A DNA stretch of 64,000 bases, taken from the NCBI GenBank assembly GCA_007844125.1, contig CM017561.1:24843479-24907478 (forward strand). The letters are read 5' to 3'. Below are positions 12,226 through 25,590 of the stretch, piece after piece. A program made the position numbers and the translations under genes. Positions within the stretch are counted from its first letter, which is position 1; every line of letters begins with the position of its first letter. The stretch is from Sinonovacula constricta (lineage: Eukaryota > Mollusca > Bivalvia > Cardiida > Solecurtidae). A model generated the notes under the pieces. The model worked only from the letters and a program-made list of their open reading frames with translations. It made no database searches and had not been told where the DNA came from.

Positions 12226-14629
12226 TAATCAAATTAAGTGCCTATGTTTGCGTGTAAAAAGAACCTCGAATCGTGGTATTCATGTACTTTAGTATTAAAC
12301 TTGTATTAATTTCGGATACTTATATTTACTTAGCTCGTCCAGTAGGATAGTGTTCGTACAAATAAATCGCCAAATAAAAGTCGGGGGTGCGGTTTCCTAA
12401 CATATATTATCAAAAAACATATACTAAATGTTCTGCTTCGATTGTTCCCCGTTTACAGAGAATATTTTTTGTTAGAGCAGGACCAATACGACAAGAGACA
12501 TCTTTGCCAATATGTAGAATGTGCAAATACGTAAATATAGTGATTTGATGCCGAGGCAACATGGTCAATACAGAGAAGGGTGCAAATACGGAAATGAAAC
12601 TATTTAAATTACTGAAACAATAACTATGGCAACGAACTCTCTATTTTCCGCATTTTAACGTTAGTTTTACCGAAGTTTTTTCAAATAACGATGGTGGCGT
12701 TAATAAATAATTTGTTGTTCGAATGCCTTGCAGTTAATTAATAAAATTGGTACAAATTGATCTCGTTGCTTGCCCTGGTACAGAAGAATTGATCTCCGTT
12801 AAGCTGGGCCATTATGTAATAATCCAATTAATAATGTTACATGATTAAGTAAAAAATCGTATTGTATGTGTTGCACATTTCTGCCCATTTTGTATCAAAT
12901 TCATATTGACAATACTTTATTATTTTGTTAACAAATTTTTAAAGTGCTAACACGAAAACCAAAGAACTAATGTGGAGAGGGGGTGATTTGATTAGCTGAT
13001 AAAACAGGGTCAAAACGAAGTATTCGAGCCAATATGAAAGAACATAACTCATACGGAAAAGAGGTAACTTACCACAGACGTTAACATCACGCCCCTCATT
13101 GTGACGTCATTTTATCACTACTTGCCTCAAATCATAATGGTAAATATGTTCTCTAATGTTTGATAATATTACAGTTCATATGTAGTTTGTAAAATAGTTA
13201 CTAATAGAGTGAAATCAATTAATTATTTATCATTTATAAACAGTGTCATATTCTTAAGGTTCATTCTAATTTCGCTTAGTCAGGAAAAAAGACTCAAGGA
13301 TTCACTTAACTTTCTTGATTAGTTACCGAACCTGCAGCCTATTGTATGTGTAACGTAGAAGATAAGTTACAAACAATATTCACAAATAATGAATGCTGAA
13401 TTTCAACATCTGAAACGTTATTTGATACCGCTTAGATGTAATTAATTTCTCTAAGAGACAGAAATAATTTTGCCTTGTAATTTGTAGAAATTGCATCGCT
13501 GGGCTAAAACTTTGATGCCAACTTAATATAAATCTATCACATATGACGGGTATATAACCATAAGTGCAATTTTTAAAAGAATCTTTATCAACTAACATGT
13601 GTGTCTGCAGTTAGTGATGTAATCTAACCCTGGATATGTCTGAGGAAGATTGTGGAGAAAGGAATGTGCTCTTTTATAATGACGTGTAAGGAACATTTAC
13701 TTCTCTGCTTAGAAACATTTTTACAAAAAAAATATATCTCGTCTACGAGCAGTAAGGAGGTTGATGTATTTCTGGTAAATACTGCAAATGTGTAAATTTG
13801 ACAATATCCTAAAAATAAAGTAACACTTAAATACAAATGCAATGCATCGCACCTATCTAATCACTGTCACGATATTTTTAAGTAAAATGGATGTAATTCC
13901 AATAATTTCTAAAGAATTTTGTTACATTGGTAAGAATGCCAATGTTTTTGTCTATTAAACAACCCATTGAATCCAACGGGTGATAGATATTTAAGGTTTC
14001 AAATGAAGACGTTGCTATATGCCTTTAAGTTTGATAATAGAGTTTGATGTAAGACTGAATAATTTAAAAGACATATTTTCCATGTTAAAATGTATCATTT
14101 TGCGTGACAATAAACGCATTATTTGAAGCAGCATATTATTTTCGAGTAATATAAGTGTGTAACATGTTTAAAGTCATACCACGTTACTTTGATAGCATTT
14201 TGCTGTAAATTGCACATGTCGGGTAACAGCACAAAATTGAGATATTGTTAATGGCGTTGTCAAGACCGATTGCTTTAATTTTGCTTCCAAATCTAAATGA
14301 ACGCGTAAAGAAATATAACGGTTTCTTAGTCACTTAGGTAAAGTGTCATAAAAACACCTTTTAGTATAATTGACTTCTACACATATGCATTTTACTGTAT
14401 TATTCAATTTTCTGATAATAACACGTCCTAAATCCGTAAGTGAGGATGTCAAAGTTACTTTTTTTATGTAGATCGTATATTAATTTGTTTCCTTTTATTG
14501 TACAATGTACGATGTACATGTAAGTTATTTCCTGGTGTTTATCTCAGTTTTATTTCTTTGTAAAATAAATTAATTTGTTGAAAAACACTATGAAACTTCT
14601 GTTAAAGCTCATTCGATGTAGAGCAAAAT

Positions 14630-14745
14630 CAATTGTTCTTACTTTTACATTTCGCTTGCATGTAGGTGCCTTTGTCTGGTCCCTCTTCAAATGTTTGTAG
14701 AAGTTGGAATGTTCATAGGACTTTGTCATTTATATTCTTATTGTA
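14630..14745 (+). repeat. R1 dispersed repeat, partial
   Basis: Counterpart of the copy at 6420-6545. Confidence 0.75.
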
Positions 14746-14940
14746 ATGTGGCTGTAATAAAAATGGCACGATATAACAGATGTACATATGTATGAAGGCG
14801 ATGTATGTATGAAGGCGATGTAAACAAAATCGATAAACCAAAACAAATTATAGGTAATTTGACTGGTATATTACGTTGTAACATTATCATTATAACAGTC
14901 ATAATAATATATAAATTATGATCCTCTCTCTCGCACCTGC

Positions 14941-14989
14941 GCATGTGTGTGTTTTTCTGTGTGTGCGTGCGCGGCTGTGTGTGTGTGTA
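14941..14989. repeat. Interrupted (TG)n microsatellite
   Basis: Shorter counterpart of the tract at 6721-6786. Confidence 0.85.
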
Positions 14990-15308
14990 ATCTTATTTGA
15001 CTACATTTTATCTTTTGTTGCGTGCTGTTTTTACTTTCTATAGTGTGTGTTCTTGATGGCATTTCTCATTTATATTATATTGATATGAAGTTTACCGGCA
15101 ATTTATTTATCATTCTTGCAAAGTTTATGGGCATAGACTATTTATAAATAATCATTTTAATGTTGCTAAATAATAAGAACGATACCTTTCACTGCGATGT
15201 TACATTTCCTTCCAACATCAAAATTCACATCAAAATCAATAAAAGTTAGAATTTTTAAGAGCGCTGAATTATCGGACCAGACATTGTGGCTGTTATTATG
15301 GTAACGAC

Positions 15309-15581
15309 TTGTTTAGTTTGCGTGCTGCCGTAAATTATTACAGCCAACTGCAGACGGTAATGTCGAGATTTCTACATACAGATGAGAAGATCCGGAGGAT
15401 CTGGGGTCTACCGGGAGGCGTCATCAACATCTCATCTGCAACCATAACGACCGCTTATATCCGGTCTGCATCCATTCTAGTTTTATTTCTATCTTTTGTA
15501 TATTATCAATTCAATAATAATATTTCTTCTTGTCATTTACACGGGTTTTCAATCTTAGGTTTGTGTATGTCTGTTTATTAA
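15309..15581 (+). other. Duplicated open frame of 90 codons (copy B), probably not coding
   Basis: Same length and frame as 7105-7377. The central peptide around 'IWGLPGGVINISSATI' is well conserved, but so is the non-coding sequence on either side. The differences between copies are mostly amino-acid replacements. Confidence 0.3.
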
Positions 15582-18500
15582 GTAAATAGTTTTCACATAT
15601 GGTCGTGCGATGTGTCTTCTACTGATTTAGCATTGCTAACTTCCACCAAAGTTCGATACTTAGCAAAAGGTTGTTATATACCAGAAAAGAGCCCCTGTTA
15701 TATCCCGCTTCATTTTGCCAAATAACGAAATTCCAAGTATGTTGCAAGCGATTGCATACATAGTAAGAACATTTTGATAAAGAATTTTTAACAAATAGTA
15801 TATAAACTGCAGAAGACAGCTGCCAACAAGATGTTGGCTGAAATAGATATACGTTTTCTACATATGTTTAATCAGCGTGTGCTAACCTGGCTAAGATTTA
15901 GATAAACGTGCACGTTTATTTGTGATTAGAAGAGACATACACTACATGCTTGCTCTATGATCTTAAATATGTACATATTATCGTGTCTTCTTTTCAATCA
16001 TTATTCGCATTTTCATGTGTCACTTATTGTGGTAAAAGTAACTGATTATTGCATATTCTTCAATCAATTTATTCGGTGACCAATTATTTGCGTTCTCCCA
16101 GAAAATTACGTACGCATCGCTTCCCACATATGCTAGTTTGCTGATAAAAATCTTGTTCTATTGTTGCATCATATAAGCATGGATATGTACAGCTAAACAA
16201 GAAACAAATTTTCTTGAGCTGTTATAAAACTACTATTATAATTGACTATGTTGCAATAAACTTTAGCATTAGCATCGGAAAATGTTAGGCTGTTGTGTCA
16301 GGTACAAATTTGGTATGTTCAGAGGATGTTATTCCACCTACACTCCTTTTGAGTGACAGTTTCAGATTTGACTGCGGTGTTGAGGCAGGTTGACCGAAGT
16401 ACAACAGGTCCTGCATTCAATTCCATGTCATAATATTCTATTATATAAAGTTCTGATTCAAATGCCGAATTTATAAAACGGTTATAACGACTAAACTTAT
16501 TGATTGTTAGCATGGCAACAGTAAATACTTTGTTTTATTAAAATAACTATTTTACACAGGGTGTTTTCATTTTAAGATTACGTAGCTTTTAAGAACATTC
16601 TTTTGATTCCGTGCGGTTTTGCAATGCGTATTGGAAACTTCACGTGAGGATTATTACTGGATTGTCAGAACAAACCTTACTCGGACTGTCACTAGTGCAG
16701 CCATCACTGTAGAGTGCAAGTCAGGTGACCGGTTGACGCGTCATTGAGCCGCGGTAAAGTAGCCGCGATAATTCCGTGTACGTTATTATGCATTCTGATA
16801 ATTGTGTTATGTATACGTAAAATAACCTGCGCTGTTCAGAGCAAGTGCATAGAACGGCAGATAAATTAGGGTGTTTTCTTGAAATGAAATATTTCTAAAA
16901 GAACGAACCACAGTAACATAAAATACAGAAACATTATTAACTAGGAAACTGGTTATTGGAATTATCATCCTTGCTCTGACATGAATGATTCTGATTGGAC
17001 GTTGTGGTCAAGAAAACTTACTTTCGGTGATAGAATCTATTATAAAATATAGTTCACAATAAATCATCATAATTTTAATAGTTCTGTTTTCATTTTACAA
17101 TTTATTTCCTGCAAATTTATTTGTTCAACGGAATAAGACTATCCCTTAATAAGGAAATATGCTAACATTGTTTGAATGTATTAATTTCAATTACCGGCAT
17201 CGTTCTTATTTATTTTCATATGTAAATTTTCATTTACACAAAGAAATTTCAGTACAAAAATGCATTTCAAATCATATGAATTATGTCCCATTTTCTCAAT
17301 TTCACAAAGCAGACAAAAAAAGATTTCATTTAAAGGATCATTTAAAACTCAACTTAGGGTTCTTAATCTTGACCGACAAAATTAGTTCAAACGTCTGTCA
17401 GAGTAATGATGTGTTTAAACGTACGTCTTTTCTCACGTGTACATTGATGTGTTGGACGAAGTCTCAAAGCTATTATTGTGTTTTGCAACATTCAATATAG
17501 TACTTGGAGTGGAATTATAAAACATACACTCTACTAGCCGCAATAAAGCACAGCAGGTCTTGATAGCCAAATATTTTATTTATCATTTAAATAGCAATGT
17601 ATTATTACACAAGAAACAGATATTTTAAATTTTAAAAAAATAAGATAATAAAGCCATGACTTAAAATTAAAACCTAAGCAACCTAGAATTGGTTATTTAA
17701 TGATCGCAATCAAATGAAACTCCTAAACACATAATTGTCAGTTTGCGGTCGGAGCCCCCTCATCAGTCCTAATGCCGCTTGCCATTTATCACCGTTACCT
17801 TGTCTGCCACTTCAGAAAAATTTTCCTCTTCTCTTAACATCAACTACAATTTATTCGACAATTTCTAAATAAGAGTTCCCTATAGGCCATCTTAAAATTT
17901 AACACCTCTTGGTTATCAACTTAAAAATATGTTTGAGATGCAAATCGGTTTGAATTTCTAGTTATTTAATTCTAATATTAAAGACTCATTATCGTTGGGC
18001 ATTTTGTCAGAGATGTCATCCCGGTGGATAAGATGGGTGTCGAGAGGCATTTAGAACCGGTTCCCCTGTGTCACGGGGAAGCTTAGGCATCGGCGAATCA
18101 TGTCGAGCCGTCGGAATGCTTCTGTTTTAACCAGTTTCTCACTGAATATCCCTCTTTATTCTGTAGTGACACAGAGATAAGCAACTTCCAATTACTTTTT
18201 CAATTTAAATTCTTGACCAACTTGTATGTGGAAACGTCACTTTACCAATGACAAGTCAAAACTTATTCTTCTTCTGTGCACACTAAGATTTAGTTTAATG
18301 AGATCAGTTGATCTCTAAAGCATGTCGTCACTGCCAACTTAAACCTTTCAAAAATATTACAGTGGATGGAATATAGGCGTTTTGATGGTTTTATAGGAAA
18401 TGGAAATATCTGGACGTTTCATATATGCACTTTTAAACGCCAGGTATTGTTAAGTGACTGACATAGATTTGAACCATACTTAGATAGAGATGGATGCATA

Positions 18501-20149
18501 CGGAGTGTAGTAAATGATAAAATTATAGCTTTAAAATATTTTCTAGTCTTCTTAAGATAGAAATAGCGGAATTCTGCATTTTTATTATTATTCATGTAAT
18601 AACTAAAAGTACACAACAGGTAACTTACGGCAATGATTATGGTACAATTGATGCAATTATCACTGTATACCATTATTTTAGGGATATGCGTTCAAAGTTT
18701 GGGTCTTCAACGTATATGAAAAATAATATTTAAACCTTGTCTATAAAATATAATCACTTCTTTAATAAAAATAACGATTTTTATACTTATACGAAACTTA
18801 ACAATTTGACGACCACTCATGCAAAGTATAACACTTTAACAATGTTAACAGTTTAAGATTTCTAAATTTCATGGCTCATGGAAGAGGTGTGTGGACTTTT
18901 TCGCATGACATATTCAAGCGGCTAGTCCCACTATATCCCCAACGTTAAAACATCTAAATTCTGATAAACAATATCACTGGCATGATTCAAAATTTGTGAA
19001 AAAGTATTCAGGTTTCGATTTATTTTTTATTAATTTAAGGTATAAGATGATATATCTTTGCCAATTTTGCTTTGAAATGAAATACTGTGGAGCAAGTTTT
19101 AGAAAGATTGTCAAAGTTTCATTTCTTCTGTGCGCATACTGTGCATAGAACGCTGCTGTGCTTTTAAGAATATATAATTCTGATGACTTGATGTTCGAGT
19201 TTATTTAAAACTCTTTTTTCATACCCATAAACTGGTATAGAAAATAAATGAAGTTCTTGAATAAAATCGATAAATAAATGAAAACCATTATATTGCTTTA
19301 TCCTTGTGATGATTCATAGGAACCTTATAGTATTTATCTATCTACCTATTTATCTATCTATAGTTTATTGAAATTGGTGTGGAAATCATTAAATCATGTT
19401 TCATTTGAAATAATGGGTTTTAGTATTGTTTAAAAATGCAATCACAGCTTTATTTAAATTACTGAATATCTGTTAATTTGATAAATTGTATCAGTCGGTA
19501 TTTTATGTAGATGTCTTTTCTTATCGCAGTTTTGCGAGAACTTCACTTACGAGCTGCTAAAGGTGCTACGGAATCTTCCTCTCATCTTAATAACTTACAG
19601 AACTCGGAGCGCAAAACATTCAGTGAACTTTTTGTATGAAATTAGAAGAACAATTTAAACATGTCAAACTTTTATTTTTTATGTTTGCATAATGATCTTA
19701 CACCAAAGTTAGTATTCTATTGTATTTACAAAAACAAAATATTTTAATAAACAAATGGTGAAAATTGTTAATAAAGGTTAAATCACATGAAAATTGATAA
19801 ATGAAACGTAAAAACTCTAAATTTATGAAAATGAATTGACAATAAAATCGCATAGTTCTATATTGAGCTTTAGATTAACGATCCATTTTTGTAAACAATA
19901 ATCTATCTCAGTATAACCACTTATCGCATGTTCTGCAGTCGTACAATTAAGACTTGATTATTTAATCACACAGATTTGCAGAGTTTGCCTTAAAGCAAAT
20001 TCAATTTAAATAAATAATTGAATGTTGTGAGTAAAGAATATATAGTTACGATAAATTGAAAGCTTCTAAGCTGGTGTTAATCGAAATAACCTTCAATACG
20101 TTTTGATATTTTTATAATATGGAACAGCCTTATCTGATTTCGATCCATA

Positions 20150-20325
20150 TTGCCGACTAATTGCTCCAAGGCAGTTACTGTTTGGTTTGCTCTTTTAGTA
20201 AAGGACTCGTCACAGATTTGTCCTTACTTTATATTTGGTTTGCATGTGAATACCTTTGTCCTGTGCCTTTTCAAATTTTGGTATATGCTGAAATGCTTAT
20301 ATGACTTTGTCATATTTCCTTATTC
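20150..20325 (+). repeat. R1 dispersed repeat
   Basis: Counterpart of 11440-11630, followed by the same flanking sequence ('gtgcatgtaatctatg') found after R1 units at 42.0-42.3 kb. Confidence 0.85.
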
Positions 20326-20579
20326 TTAATTACAACAATGTAATCTGAGCAGTGTTGCGGTAAAATATCTAACGGTGCATGTAATCTATGTTGTCATTTA
20401 ATTCATCCTAAAATGATTGTTACGTGCAGTTTTCTTTGATTTACACTGGACTTTGGTTCCACAAATCCATCTTCATATGAACAGTATGTACAACCATTTA
20501 CACTTCTTCTCTGGTCAATTTTTTAAAATTAAATTGCATAAACAATTTTGCTGTAGTTCGTCTAACAGAAATATTACCT

Positions 20580-20890
20580 CTCTCTCTTCTAAATACCATG
20601 TGGACATTATTATTTTCAATTTAAGAAAACGTTAGCGCTTGGATATTTTTTTCAAATAGATTGGTTTTCTGTCCATTGCTTACATTTGAGAAACCTCTCA
20701 ATAAGTGCGTAGTCAAAGATATGTAAAAACGGTTTAAGGACCCAACTCGATCCATATTGCCGACTGACCTTTTCAAGACGGAAGCTGTTAGGTTTGCTCT
20801 TTTTGCACAATGAATCATCACAGATTAGTTCTTACTCTTACATTTTGTGTATGTTGCAATGCTCATAGGACTTTGTTATATTTCCTTATT
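20580..20890 (+). repeat. R1 dispersed repeat, near full length
   Basis: Begins with 'ccatgtggacattatt', the complement of the far R1 end seen at 24.6 and 36.8 kb. It continues through the 'tgccgactgacc' core to 'cataggactttgttata'. Minus-strand codons remain open for 66 codons across it (20621-20821). Confidence 0.8.
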
Positions 20891-21118
20891 TATATATATA
20901 CTGCATTACCAATAACGACATCGGACATTATGCAAACAAGAACAAGATATGTGTGACCTCAATCGCATGTGTCCGAAAGAGTTTATGTGGAATGTCTGAT
21001 GGTCACATTTTTCCATTACAACTAGAGCTGAAGAAGTTGGTGATGTTGTATGAAAAATGATCTTCGTTGTAGAAATTGTCCTGAGTGTGGTTAATAAGAC
21101 TTTATTGTTATTTTTTTT

Positions 21119-21119
21119 A

Positions 21120-21150
<31 letters not shown>

Positions 21151-21179
21151 TAATAATAATAATAATAATGATAATAAGA

Positions 21180-21239
<60 letters not shown>

Positions 21240-21270
21240 ATGAAAAAATAAAAATAATAATAATAATTAT
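21119..21270. repeat. (AAT)n followed by (ATT)n, a self-complementary microsatellite
   Basis: About 60 bp of AAT repeats are followed by about 60 bp of ATT repeats, then more AAT. The two blocks are complementary and could fold into a long hairpin. The poly-isoleucine ORFs in this area are translations of the microsatellite. Confidence 0.95.
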
Positions 21271-24002
21271 AACTTGTGACAAACACATTGACACATGTGT
21301 TGCTGGTTTATACATTTTAAAGCTACTATAAGTGTGTATCTGATTAGAAAATCTATATATCGTAAATAACGACCATTATCTGAGAAGTTCAAATGAATGT
21401 TGTTATGCATACATGGCTATAAAAAATAATGTATTTGATAGATTGTGTTGTCATGTTTGAGTCATGCGTATGTTGTCTGTAAATGCGTCAATATTGACCA
21501 CTTTAGGATTATTATTATAAAGATGGAGAACAACATTTCGGAAGGCAATATCAATGTTCAGAGAAATCACTCCCTTTATTGTTTGAGAAATAAAATACAA
21601 ATAATAAACAAATATATCTTTTTATACGTTTGTCAAATCAATGAGCAACCACCTTTGGAAAATCTTCCCTTACAATGTAAAGTTCATAATAGCTTTGCTT
21701 TGAATCCACGGCAAATCTCAAATGATTTGATTCAATGGATATAAGTTAAAAGAAAAGGTCTTCAGCCAAGTAGTGAGAAAAGTAGTGTTGCCTCTTTCAA
21801 GTAAGAGGAGTAAGCTTCGTGTTCTTAATATTTACCTTTTTCAGTGAAACAGTTTACATGAATACGATGTATATTAACTCGTTGATGGTAGGATAAGATA
21901 CTGTGATTGGACACCGATGATTAACCAATGCAGTCATCGAAATAAATTTAAATCAAATTGGTGTTGATTGAAATGTTTGTAAACAGTAATTGTAGTTGTC
22001 TATTTGCCAACATTTGAGCAAAATTTCGCAACTGTCGTTTATTGTGGTAGTTGTTACCATCATGCAATTATCTTTTATTTGAAGCAGCGTGCCATTAAGC
22101 TGCTGCGATAAATATATATTATTTTAGTGATGTTAAGAATTCTTTCAAATTGTGGCAATCAGCAGCGACCTCTATCGATTCGCATAACAATAAAATCGGC
22201 CATTTCATTTAACTTTTGGTTAAAAATTAAACGTACTGTTACCATACTTGTAACATCTTATTTAGCATGCATTGCAAATAATCACAAGACATTATTTTAT
22301 ATGACAACAGTATGACTGTATAGAAAAATATTTAGATTGTTTTCCTCAAAAACAGTATATCTTGGGAGAATTCTACTTTGCAACTTTGTTATAACAGCTA
22401 CATACATAGTATTCAGTGTTGTGCAGTAGTAGAATGACGAGGACCCTGTTTTAACCCCATTGCGTAACAATCGTGTATCAATTTCTTCATATAATGTTTG
22501 AAAGGTTTTAATTGCCAGATAACAATTTTAATGATCACTTAAAACACCTTTGTTTTCACATCGAATCTTTATAATAAGACATCCAACTCCATTTCTAAAT
22601 CGGATTAGAGACTTTCCACAAACAATATTTCTGAATGTGTGTAAGCATACACAATTAACACAATAAACAAACTATCAGTCATGTTGTGTTTATGACTTTA
22701 AATCGTAAATATGCACTTTCTGCGTGTTGCAACTTTGCATATTAGCAATATGTTTACGATGGTTAGGTTAAAATAAAGTTTTACATTTCACACAAGACCT
22801 AGAACATTTGGGGGGTTTTTAAGTAAATAACTGTTATGCGTTTTTCACTTGTATATATTAATACCCTTTTGTTTATAAAATCTGTCATTATTAAAAGAAA
22901 TTATTCGACGGTTTAAACAATAACAATAAGCACCCCAACTGATCGTTCCAAGGCGGTGACTGTTGGTTTTGCTCTTTTTGTTTAATGGCTCATCGCAGAT
23001 TTGTCCTTACTTTTACATTTGGCTTGCATGTGAATACCTTTGTCCTGTACCTTTTCAAATTTTGAATATGTTGCCATGCTCATAGGAATTTTTCATATTT
23101 CCTTATTACAAAACAAAATCAACAAATATCAATTTTCTATGCACGACCCTGCGAAGTTTAATAACAAACTCATTTGTTGAAATATTTGTGCTCCTTGAAG
23201 TCTACCATTTCTTTATTTGATTGGAAAAAATGCTCACGTTGATAAAAGCATTGTCTTCAATTAACGCGCATGCTCTTTATTGTTTTAGTATGTTAATTTT
23301 ATTTATCCAAAATGCAGTATTTAGGCAATCGTAATATAGTCAAAAAACTAGTTTCTAGGCGTTAACATGAAGACAATTATTGAAAGCTATTTCAAACAAG
23401 TGTGTGTTCACAAAACGTGTTTCAAAGTTAATGCATTCGCTTGAATATTTTCAAATATATTAACTTAAATCAGCAAAGATTAGTTAATGAAAAAGGTTTA
23501 GGCAATAATAAGCAATCATTATCTTTAGTACTTAATAGATATGCGGCATGGTGAGACTATGATTAACTCAAATTAAAAAAAAATAGGCTTGTAAAAACAG
23601 AGGCACCAAATTATTATACATTTTACTTTTATTTTATTGCTTATAGAATTTTACCATGTTTAAAAATTTTAACATCTGATATTTTATGACTTAACAAATG
23701 CCCTCCTCCCTCTTTTGAAAGGTTTTATGCTCCGGGGCGTTATATAGTCACACAACGTATTTGATGCTAGATTGAACTTCTACCAATTGCTATAGCAAAG
23801 CTGCAATTTGGCTCTATAAGTTGTCATTGTCAGATGGTTAAATACAATCCTAGCACAATAGATGTTTGCAATAAAAAAAGGGTTCTCAATTGACATTTTA
23901 AAAGTACCTGCTTCATACAGACAGGCCTTCACGGTAGACTATATAAAGAGTATCAAATTATAGTTAGCTAGTTGTTAACGATAGAGTAGTTTTCTGGTTT
24001 AT
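21271..24002. other. AT-rich sequence without a recognised gene
   Basis: ORFs of 99 and 62 codons at 21445-21744 and 22127-22315 have no recognisable family and no duplicated counterpart. One R1 copy at 22930-23110 is the only feature recognised. Confidence 0.45.
22930..23110 (+). repeat. R1 dispersed repeat
   Basis: Runs from 'actgatcgttccaaggcgg' to 'cataggaatttttcatattt'. Confidence 0.8.
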
Positions 24003-24215
24003 AGTGGCGCCTGTGGCGTAGTGGTATAGTCGCCTTTTGTACCTCCTCTGACTGCTTAGCCTCTCACTTCGTGGATTCGAGAAAGTCTTCCAGCTGATTT
24101 GCGGGGCGCCGGTGGATCTATCCAGACATGTGTCGGGTGTCTCACTCCACCAAAAGCTGGGCTTTAATTATCATAAATGGTCGCTGCAATGTATGTTCAA
24201 ATCAATCAAATCACA
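24003..24215 (+). repeat. tRNA-derived SINE
   Basis: A good A-box-like element ('tggcgtagtggtatagtcgc') lies near the start, and a degenerate B-box-like 'ggattcgag' about 65 bases later. A unique body with 'tccagctgatttgcgg' and 'ccagacatgtgt' follows, ending in a simple tail built on 'caaatcaatcaaatc'. A diverged relative lies on the minus strand at 60015-60135. Pol III transcription is inferred from the family type. Confidence 0.65.
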
Positions 24216-24257
24216 TCAGGTTTATAAGCATAAATATTCGATAGACTATATGACAAA

Positions 24258-24680
24258 ATCCTATGAATAAGAATATATAAGACAAAGTCCTATGAGCATT
24301 GCAACATATTCAAAAATTTAAAAAAAGACACAGGATCAAGGTATTCACATGCACGCCAGATGTAAAAGTGAGAACACATCTGTGATGAGTCATTTAACAA
24401 TAAGAGCAAACCCGACATTTTCCACCTTGGAACGGTCAGTCGGCAATATGGACCGAATGGGGTGCTTAAACCGGTTTTACAGAGTTCTAACCTCGCACTT
24501 TCAGTTGGGTTTCTCAAATGCAAGCAATGAAAAGAAAACCGATCCATTTGAATTAATGTGCAAGCGCTGACGTTTTGTTTGACAAGTTATGATGAAAGTA
24601 GTGACGTCATTGAAAAATAATGTCCACATAGTGTTTAGAAGAAAGATAGGTATTATTTCAAATCGAAGACCTACAAAACG
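24258..24680 (-). repeat. R1 dispersed repeat, full length or nearly so
   Basis: Begins 'aagaatatataagacaaag', passes through 'cggtcagtcggcaatatgg' and the 'ggtgcttaaaccgg' core, and ends near 'aaataatgtccacatag'. The core contains the inverted pair CAGTCGG/CCGACTG. A fragment with 'gaaaaggcacaggacaaag' follows at about 24690-24715. Confidence 0.85.
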
Positions 24681-24759
24681 TATATACCAGACCCTGAAAA
24701 GGCACAGGACAAAGATAAACAAGTTGTTCTGATTTTGTTGTGTTCGTTTAGCTATTTGT

Positions 24760-25379
24760 TTTGTTACTGACTATATGTTTCAGATTTTAAGCTATATTCC
24801 GACAGACGAAGTCGTTTAAGAGAATTTTATCAAATAGCAAACATTGCTGTCTTTAAACGCTGGATATGGCATTAATTATTTTCTTAGACTTTGGTTTGCG
24901 ATTCTAAACGTAAGGTTTGAATTAAGTTTCAATATTGTGCATGTGACTGACCTCGAACAACCGGCTCTTACTGTCGAGAATGATACTCAAACGTTGTAGC
25001 CTTACGGGACGTTGTAGCGAATTCACTGATGCAGATAAATTAATGATGAAATAATACCACAGAATCACAGTAATTTTCTTTTTTTTGATTTGATCTCCAC
25101 GAACGTTTTTTATTCCATTTTATTGTAAATGTAAATGTAATACACGTTTAGGCTTTGTTTCTATTCCTGATACATGTCGATTTTCAGATATGTTTGGCTG
25201 TATAATCACAAACATAGAAAGGTAAAATGACAACATTGTGTCTGTATAGACACAGTATGTGGTAAAATGGACTACAAATTGCGCATGTTTTTAAGTACAA
25301 GTCTAATTGTTTGATTGGTTAATCCGTGGACTGCCTCTTTAAATACAATAGTGCCGCTTAAAATCCTCGAGGCTTTCTA
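24760..25379. repeat. Module M1, copy a, left part
   Basis: Matches the starts of M1b (41220 on) and M1c (47640 on). The clearest anchor is 'gtggactgcctctttaaa', present at 25326, 41486 and 48652. The module continues at 28405 after the hAT insertion. No gene is seen in it. Confidence 0.75.
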
Positions 25380-25410
25380 TAGTTGCAGGGCTGGAAAATT
25401 GTCTAAAAAC

Positions 25411-25476
25411 CTACTCGTCCTGCAGGACGTGTGTCTTGAAATTATCACTCGTCCTGCCTGACCATCTACTCGTCCT
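25411..25476. repeat. Left subterminal repeats of the hAT element
   Basis: ACTCGTCC occurs at 25413, 25447 and 25468. The first copy extends into the perfect palindrome CGTCCTGCAGGACG at 25416-25429. Such arrays are candidate transposase-binding sites, as known from other hAT elements. Confidence 0.7.
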
Positions 25477-25590
25477 GCATTAAGTCTGTATAATGCTTAT
25501 TAATATGAATTAAGGAATAAAGAACAAACTAAAAACACAGGGTCTCAAATTTAGATTATTAAAGAGGTAACAAGTCATGCCAACCTTATT

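Larger units (their letters stand above)
12226..20440. repeat. Segmental duplication, copy B
   Basis: Collinear with copy A (4071-11740). Relative to A it carries extra sequence near 15720-16730, 18250-18875 and 19000-19490, and lacks the A stretch 8707-9268. Part of it (about 17720-18240) also resembles the start of module M2 near 38500-39240, more distantly. The 113-codon ORF at 17159-17500 is disrupted in copy A and is not called as a gene. Confidence 0.8.

Noticed and set aside
17159..17500. 113-codon ORF in segmental copy B
   Set aside because: The frame is not preserved in copy A and no family resemblance is seen.
20906..21286. 126-codon ORF rich in isoleucine and leucine
   Set aside because: Translation of the AAT/ATT microsatellite; no protein signal outside the repeat.
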